Shown here: piece after piece, positions 60,663 through 64,000 of the stretch
Layout of the letters: each line of letters starts with the position of its first letter
Position numbering within the stretch: the first letter of the stretch is position 1
NCBI RefSeq assembly: GCF_024622195.1
Contig: NZ_JANKBI010000003.1
Location: 325,229 to 389,228, forward strand
Direction: 5' to 3'
Source of the DNA: Murimonas intestini
Lineage (GTDB): Bacteria; Bacillota; Clostridia; Lachnospirales; Lachnospiraceae
DNA length: 64,000 nucleotides
Made by a program: the position numbers and the translations under genes
The notes under the pieces: model-generated
Seen by the model: only the letters and a program-made list of their open reading frames with translations
What the model was told of the DNA's origin: nothing
Database searches by the model: none

Positions 60663-61034
60663 GTGGGGGAGTCTGCAAAAATCAACAAAAGAGAGCTGGG
60701 AAATGCCTATGAAGAAAAAGCAGCCCAGCATATGCAGGAAGAAGGAATGCACATTCTGAAGCGCAATTACAGGTGCAGATCAGGTGAGATCGATATTATT
60801 GGCAGAGATGGAGAGTATCTTGTATTTACAGAGGTGAAATACCGCAGGGCAGGAAGCCCCTACGAAGCGCTTGAATCAGTTGGATTTAAGAAGCAGAGGA
60901 GGATATCCCGTGCTGCGGCATGGTATATGGCGGAATCAGGACTGCCGGCGGAGACGCCTGTCAGGTTCGATGTGGCAGCTTTTGACGGTGAAGAACTCTT
61001 TTATCTGAGAAATGCTTTTGAGTACTGCAGGTAG
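60663..61034 (+). CDS. yraN: YraN/UPF0102 family putative nuclease
   Basis: A 123-residue protein with a Holliday-junction-resolvase-like PD-(D/E)xK core: RNYRCRSGEIDIIGRDGEYLVFTEVKYRR holds the acidic pair and ExK. The start is a GTG at 60663 (encoding MGESAKINKRELGNAYEEKAA) after AAGGAAAG; the ATG two bases earlier is in another frame. The family is regularly next to rnhB, but its DNA substrate is unknown. Confidence 0.92.
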   Translation: MGESAKINKRELGNAYEEKAAQHMQEEGMHILKRNYRCRSGEIDIIGRDGEYLVFTEVKYRRAGSPYEALESVGFKKQRRISRAAAWYMAESGLPAETPVRFDVAAFDGEELFYLRNAFEYCR

Positions 61035-61081
61035 TACAGCGGTCAGATATGCATGACAGTGATAAAAAAGGAGATATATAT

Positions 61082-61942
61082 ATGGAACTGGGATGGAAGA
61101 GAAGGGGGGACACTCGCGTCCTTGAGATAAAGCAGAACGGGGATGTGCCCTGGCTTGCATATCCTGTTTTGGAAAATATGGAGTTTCTTCTCCATGGATT
61201 TTCTACAAGGCTGGGAGGCGTGAGTGAAGGACATCTGGGGAGTATGAACTTAAGCTTCAGCCGCGGCGACAGAGAGGAAAATGTAAGAGAGAACTACGGA
61301 AGAATTGCCCGGGCTGTTGGATTTCTGCCGGAAGACCTTGTGTTTTCACACCAGACACATACGACAAATGTCAGAAGGGCAGATGAGGCAGACAGAGGAA
61401 TGGGATTTACCCGTCCTCTGGAGTATTCAGATGTGGACGGGCTGATCACAGATTGCCCGGGCCTTGTACTGGCGACCTTTTATGCGGACTGCGTGCCGCT
61501 GTTCTTTGTGGATCCTGTGAAGAAGGCAGTCGGCCTCTCACATTCCGGCTGGAGAGGTACTGCCGGAAAGATAGGAAAGGTGACTGTGGAAGCCATGTGC
61601 AGGGAATTTGGAAGTAATCCGGCTGATATCATAGGGGCAGTTGGGCCGTCTATCTGCCAGGACTGCTATGAAGTGAGCGAAGATGTGATAGAAGAGTTTT
61701 CATCCAGTTTCGATGACAAGTATCATGATTCTCTTTTTTATAAAAAAGAGAACGGAAAATACCAACTGGATCTCTGGAAGGCAAATGAGCTTATCATGGA
61801 AGAGGCAGGCCTTAAAAAGCAGAATATTTATGTGACAGATATCTGTACCTGCTGTAATCCCGAACTGCTCTATTCACACAGGGCATCCGGGGGTAAAAGA
61901 GGCAATCTGGCGGCATTTTTAGGAATACGCCGGTCAATGTGA
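61082..61942 (+). CDS. pgeF: Purine nucleoside phosphorylase/multi-copper oxidase-like PgeF (YlmD/YfiH)
   Basis: Protein of 286 residues of the YfiH family, variously reported as a broad purine nucleoside phosphorylase, polyphenol oxidase or peptidoglycan-editing factor. The metal-binding residues lie in FSHQTHTTNV, YADCVPLFFVDP, LSHSGWRGTAGKI and CTCCNPELLYSHR. The ATG at 61082 follows AAAAAGGAG; an upstream frame start at 61049 lacks a site. It follows yraN, closing the block. Confidence 0.9.
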   Translation: MELGWKRRGDTRVLEIKQNGDVPWLAYPVLENMEFLLHGFSTRLGGVSEGHLGSMNLSFSRGDREENVRENYGRIARAVGFLPEDLVFSHQTHTTNVRRADEADRGMGFTRPLEYSDVDGLITDCPGLVLATFYADCVPLFFVDPVKKAVGLSHSGWRGTAGKIGKVTVEAMCREFGSNPADIIGAVGPSICQDCYEVSEDVIEEFSSSFDDKYHDSLFYKKENGKYQLDLWKANELIMEEAGLKKQNIYVTDICTCCNPELLYSHRASGGKRGNLAAFLGIRRSM

Positions 61943-61944
61943 CG

Positions 61945-62013
61945 AAAATGTAAGGATATAAGAGAAAAATGTAAGATGTAAAAATGGCATGAAAAGTGGG
62001 AACCCTCTATAAT
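61945..62013 (+). promoter_or_regulatory. Direct repeats and -10 box before the small membrane protein gene
   Basis: AAAATGTAAG occurs at 61945-61954 and 61966-61975, exactly 21 bases (two helical turns) apart, and ATGTAAAAATG follows at once. A TATAAT at 62008-62013 lies 33 bases farther on. This arrangement suits an activator bound to direct repeats, such as an OmpR/PhoB-type regulator. Confidence 0.4.
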
Positions 62014-62108
62014 ATCATCATAAGATATAACATTAAAGAAAACATAATCATAAACTATAAAGGAATGACAGCAGCTGTTTGTGCAGCAAAAGATGAGGAG
62101 GAACCACT

Positions 62109-62264
62109 ATGAAGAATAAACTGAAGCATGTTGTAACTGGAATCGTGAGCCTTGGTAAAAAGGTTATATTTGCAGTTGGAGTTTTTGCCATCTACTATGT
62201 AGGTCTTAAGATATGGTCTTCAATCAAAGATGAGAAGGAATTAGATGAGATCCTTGACAGATAA
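62109..62264 (+). CDS. Small single-pass membrane protein (51 residues), unknown
   Basis: Encodes MKNKLKHVVTGIVSLGKK, then one hydrophobic helix (VIFAVGVFAIYYVGLKIW) and a charged tail ending DEKELDEILDR. GAGGAGGAACC lies directly before the ATG and a TATAAT promoter about 100 bases upstream, so translation is likely. Family unknown; not homologous to its neighbours. Confidence 0.6.
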   Translation: MKNKLKHVVTGIVSLGKKVIFAVGVFAIYYVGLKIWSSIKDEKELDEILDR

Positions 62265-62331
62265 CCAGACCTTCCGCAGAAACAGATGGATTTTTTGACA
62301 GAAACAAATGGATCATCGGCAGGCATCAGAA

Positions 62332-62378
62332 GAGCCGGTACAAAAAGGTGGCAGCTGCCATCTGTCTTGTACCGGCTC
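62332..62378. terminator. Bidirectional terminator
   Basis: GAGCCGGTACAA (62332-62343) pairs perfectly with TTGTACCGGCTC (62367-62378), with CAGCTG inside and T/A runs outside. It serves the small membrane protein gene and the convergent prs. Confidence 0.88.
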
Positions 62379-62422
62379 CTGTTTTTTAATTCAATAATTA
62401 ATTCTGTCAGCAGGACTTTTGT

Positions 62423-63595
62423 TTACCGGCTGCCATATTGTTCCAGCAGTTTGTGTATTTTTTCAGTTGGAGACTGTACGCGTCCGATAGAAACATCATG
62501 GTTTAAGGAATCAATGATGCTGGCCAGGAAGCGCGACATGTCTGCTTCCTCATAATAAGGTTTTGACAGAAGCTCCGGCCTGCGGTAATTCAGGTTTGTA
62601 GTTACGACCCTGGAGATATATCCCTTTTCGTAATACTCATCGAATTTTTCAAAGCCGTCCGTAAAGAGTCCGAATGTGGTGCACACGAACACTCTGTTCG
62701 CCTTGCGTTCCTTCAGCTGTTTTGCCACATCCAGCATACTTTCTCCGGAAGATATCATATCATCAATAATAATGACGTCTTTTCCGTCCACTGAATCCCC
62801 TAAAAATTCATGTGCTACTATAGGATTCTTGCCGTTGATCACGGTGGAGTAGTCTCTGCGCTTATAAAACATTCCCATATCCACACCCAGGATATTAGAG
62901 AAGTATACCGCCCTGCTCATAGCCCCTTCATCCGGGCTTATGATCATCAGATGGTCATTGTCGATGCGAAGGTCAGGGGTAGAATGTATAAGCGCTTTTA
63001 AAAACTGATAAGTAGGCATAAACGAATCAAATCCAGAAAGAGGAACAGCATTCTGGACCCTTGGGTCGTGTGCATCGAATGTGAGTATATTGGAAACCCC
63101 CATGTCGATCAGTTCCTGAAGTGCAAGGGCACAGTCGAGGGATTCACGTTTTGTCCTCTTGTGCTGGCGTCCTTCATACAGGAATGGCATTACAACATTG
63201 ATGCGGCGGGCTTTTCCGTTAGCCGCTGAAATAATGCGTTTAAGATCCTGGAAATGATTGTCGGGAGACATATGGTTTTCGTGGCCGCATACAGTGTATG
63301 TAAGGCTGTAATTACACACATCAACAAGGATAACAAGGTCGCATCCGCGTATAGAGGAGCTGATGATCCCTTTTGCCTCACCGGTCCCAAACCTGGGGCA
63401 GGAGCAGTTAACCAGGTAACTGTCTTCTACATATCCTTTAAAAAGGATATCATCCTTAAAGTGAGATGGATTTTCGTGACGGTATTCAATCAGATGCTGA
63501 TTTACTAAATCTGCAAGATCCCTGCATCCCTCCAGCGCAGCAATGCGCAGCGGTGCCACAGGAATCGCGTGTTGTAAAGCTTCAAAATTTGGCAT
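62423..63595 (-). CDS. prs: Ribose-phosphate pyrophosphokinase (long clostridial form)
   Basis: Makes PRPP from ribose 5-phosphate and ATP, feeding purine, pyrimidine, histidine and tryptophan synthesis. At 390 residues it is longer than the usual 310-320. The PRPP-binding motif DVIIIDDMISSGESM is present, as are MFYKRRDYS (flexible-loop basic residues), FLYEGRQHKRTKRESL and LTFDAHDPRVQNAVPL. The N-terminal extension (about 60 residues) has no recognisable domain. AGGACAG lies before the ATG, and a terminator lies beyond the stop. Regulation is not visible. Confidence 0.88.
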   Translation of the reverse strand: MPNFEALQHAIPVAPLRIAALEGCRDLADLVNQHLIEYRHENPSHFKDDILFKGYVEDSYLVNCSCPRFGTGEAKGIISSSIRGCDLVILVDVCNYSLTYTVCGHENHMSPDNHFQDLKRIISAANGKARRINVVMPFLYEGRQHKRTKRESLDCALALQELIDMGVSNILTFDAHDPRVQNAVPLSGFDSFMPTYQFLKALIHSTPDLRIDNDHLMIISPDEGAMSRAVYFSNILGVDMGMFYKRRDYSTVINGKNPIVAHEFLGDSVDGKDVIIIDDMISSGESMLDVAKQLKERKANRVFVCTTFGLFTDGFEKFDEYYEKGYISRVVTTNLNYRRPELLSKPYYEEADMSRFLASIIDSLNHDVSIGRVQSPTEKIHKLLEQYGSR

Positions 63596-63731
63596 ATCTG
63601 TCCTCCGAAATGATTTTTCAACATAGTTATATCATTTTCGGGGAGCAAAAGCAAGAAAATTGTCGGGAATTGCGGGATATTGCTGTTTAGCTGATTAGAG
63701 GCAGGAGGACGCTTTGCATTTTAGGCTGTGA

Positions 63732-63998
63732 ATCAGCGGGAGGGGCAGGCGGGCAGGAGGATTCGTGGTTCAGTCCAACCGCTGTGTCGTGAAACTCTAA
63801 GGCCCCGAAGACTGCTTGAAACGCAAAAGGCGGCCGGAAACTCGGTGCATTTGCTGATACAAACGCCCCTCAGACAGCTCCGGCCTTGAGCGCAAGCGCT
63901 CACTTTTGCTGACCGCATTCTTTGGGGCCTAAGAGTTTCATGTCCTCGCTCAAGTCCTTCACCACGAACCCTCCTGCCCGCCTGCCCCTCCCACTGAT
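63732..63998. repeat. Large nested inverted-repeat element, possible structured RNA or MITE
   Basis: This is a gene-free stretch of about 267 bases at the window end. Outer 38-bp arms (63732-63769 and 63961-63998) match at 36 positions. A second stem, 63790-63815 with 63915-63940, matches at 23 of 26. GCAAAAG/CTTTTGC (63823-63829, 63903-63909), GGCCGG/CCGGCC (63832-63837, 63880-63885) and a GAGCGCAAGCGCTC hairpin (63888-63901) sit inside. All stems nest without conflict. The left outer arm is G-rich. Any terminal duplication is beyond the window, so mobile element and RNA cannot be told apart. Confidence 0.6.
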
Positions 63999-64000
63999 GC

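Noticed and set aside
62286..62555. Plus-strand 89-residue frame over the prs terminator
   Set aside because: It runs through a bidirectional terminator and the 3' end of prs, with no ribosome binding site.

Overview
The window reads as chromosomal DNA of a low-to-middle GC Gram-positive anaerobe, most likely a gut Lachnospiraceae (Clostridia, Blautia/Ruminococcus-like). The support is the gene content and order (yceD-rpmF-plsX-acpP-rnc-smc-ftsY; ylxM-ffh-rpsP-khpA-rimM-trmD-rplS-lepB-rbgA-lepB-rnhB-yraN), a fused potCD gene, rubrerythrin, pta-ackA, strong AGGAGG ribosome binding sites, and a PolA whose proofreading domain appears degenerate. The genus is an inference. There is no rRNA, CRISPR array, prophage or full-length insertion sequence. 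There is one tRNA, one small transposon-like element and one large unexplained inverted-repeat element.

Layout. 1-2.7 kb: AT-rich ABC exporter of the bacteriocin/lantibiotic-immunity type, with two permeases, an ATPase broken by a -1 frameshift at a slippery T run, and a small anchored protein. 2.8-7.7 kb (minus strand): flavin reductase-like protein, then polyamine transporter potA-potB-potCD under a cupin-type XRE regulator with a visible promoter and operator-like repeat. 7.9-19.6 kb: lactonase-like propeller, aroC, a LysM protein, a CorA-type transporter, an inactive-looking rhomboid-fold protein, pyruvate kinase, an LTA-synthase-like phosphoglycerol transferase, a ClC exchanger and a cation/proton antiporter. 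19.8-27.2 kb: an apparent carbohydrate operon with two CUT1 permeases, a lipoprotein binding protein, a Cys-type sulfatase without a signal peptide, and a YesN/YesM two-component system. It looks designed to import a sulfated glycan fragment and desulfate it in the cytoplasm. 27.2-37.3 kb: orphan genes, tRNA-Leu(CAA), rubrerythrin, a CDF metal exporter, an anti-sigma-like membrane protein, polA-coaE-yycJ, and an ACT/PFL-like (UPF0237/UPF0210) pair. 37.3-41.2 kb: tmcAL, then pta-ackA.

41.3-53.3 kb: a lipid/ribosome/chromosome block (yceD, rpmF, plsX, acpP, rnc, smc, ftsY, ilvA), followed by membrane-lipid genes (PAP2, UPF0104 flippase-like, pssA, psd). 53.3-63.6 kb: the SRP/ribosome maturation block, two signal peptidases around rbgA, rnhB, yraN, pgeF, a 51-residue membrane protein, and a long-form prs on the minus strand.

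Most notable non-genic signals: (i) a 162-bp palindromic element at 57060-57221 with 14-bp terminal inverted repeats beginning GTAA and an 8-bp direct repeat on each side, which looks like an IS66-type MITE; (ii) a ~267-bp nested multi-stem element at 63732-63998, running to the window edge; (iii) the slippery-site frameshift in the first operon. Starts were chosen by ribosome binding site where several were possible; these choices and all functions are read from sequence by eye, without database searches.
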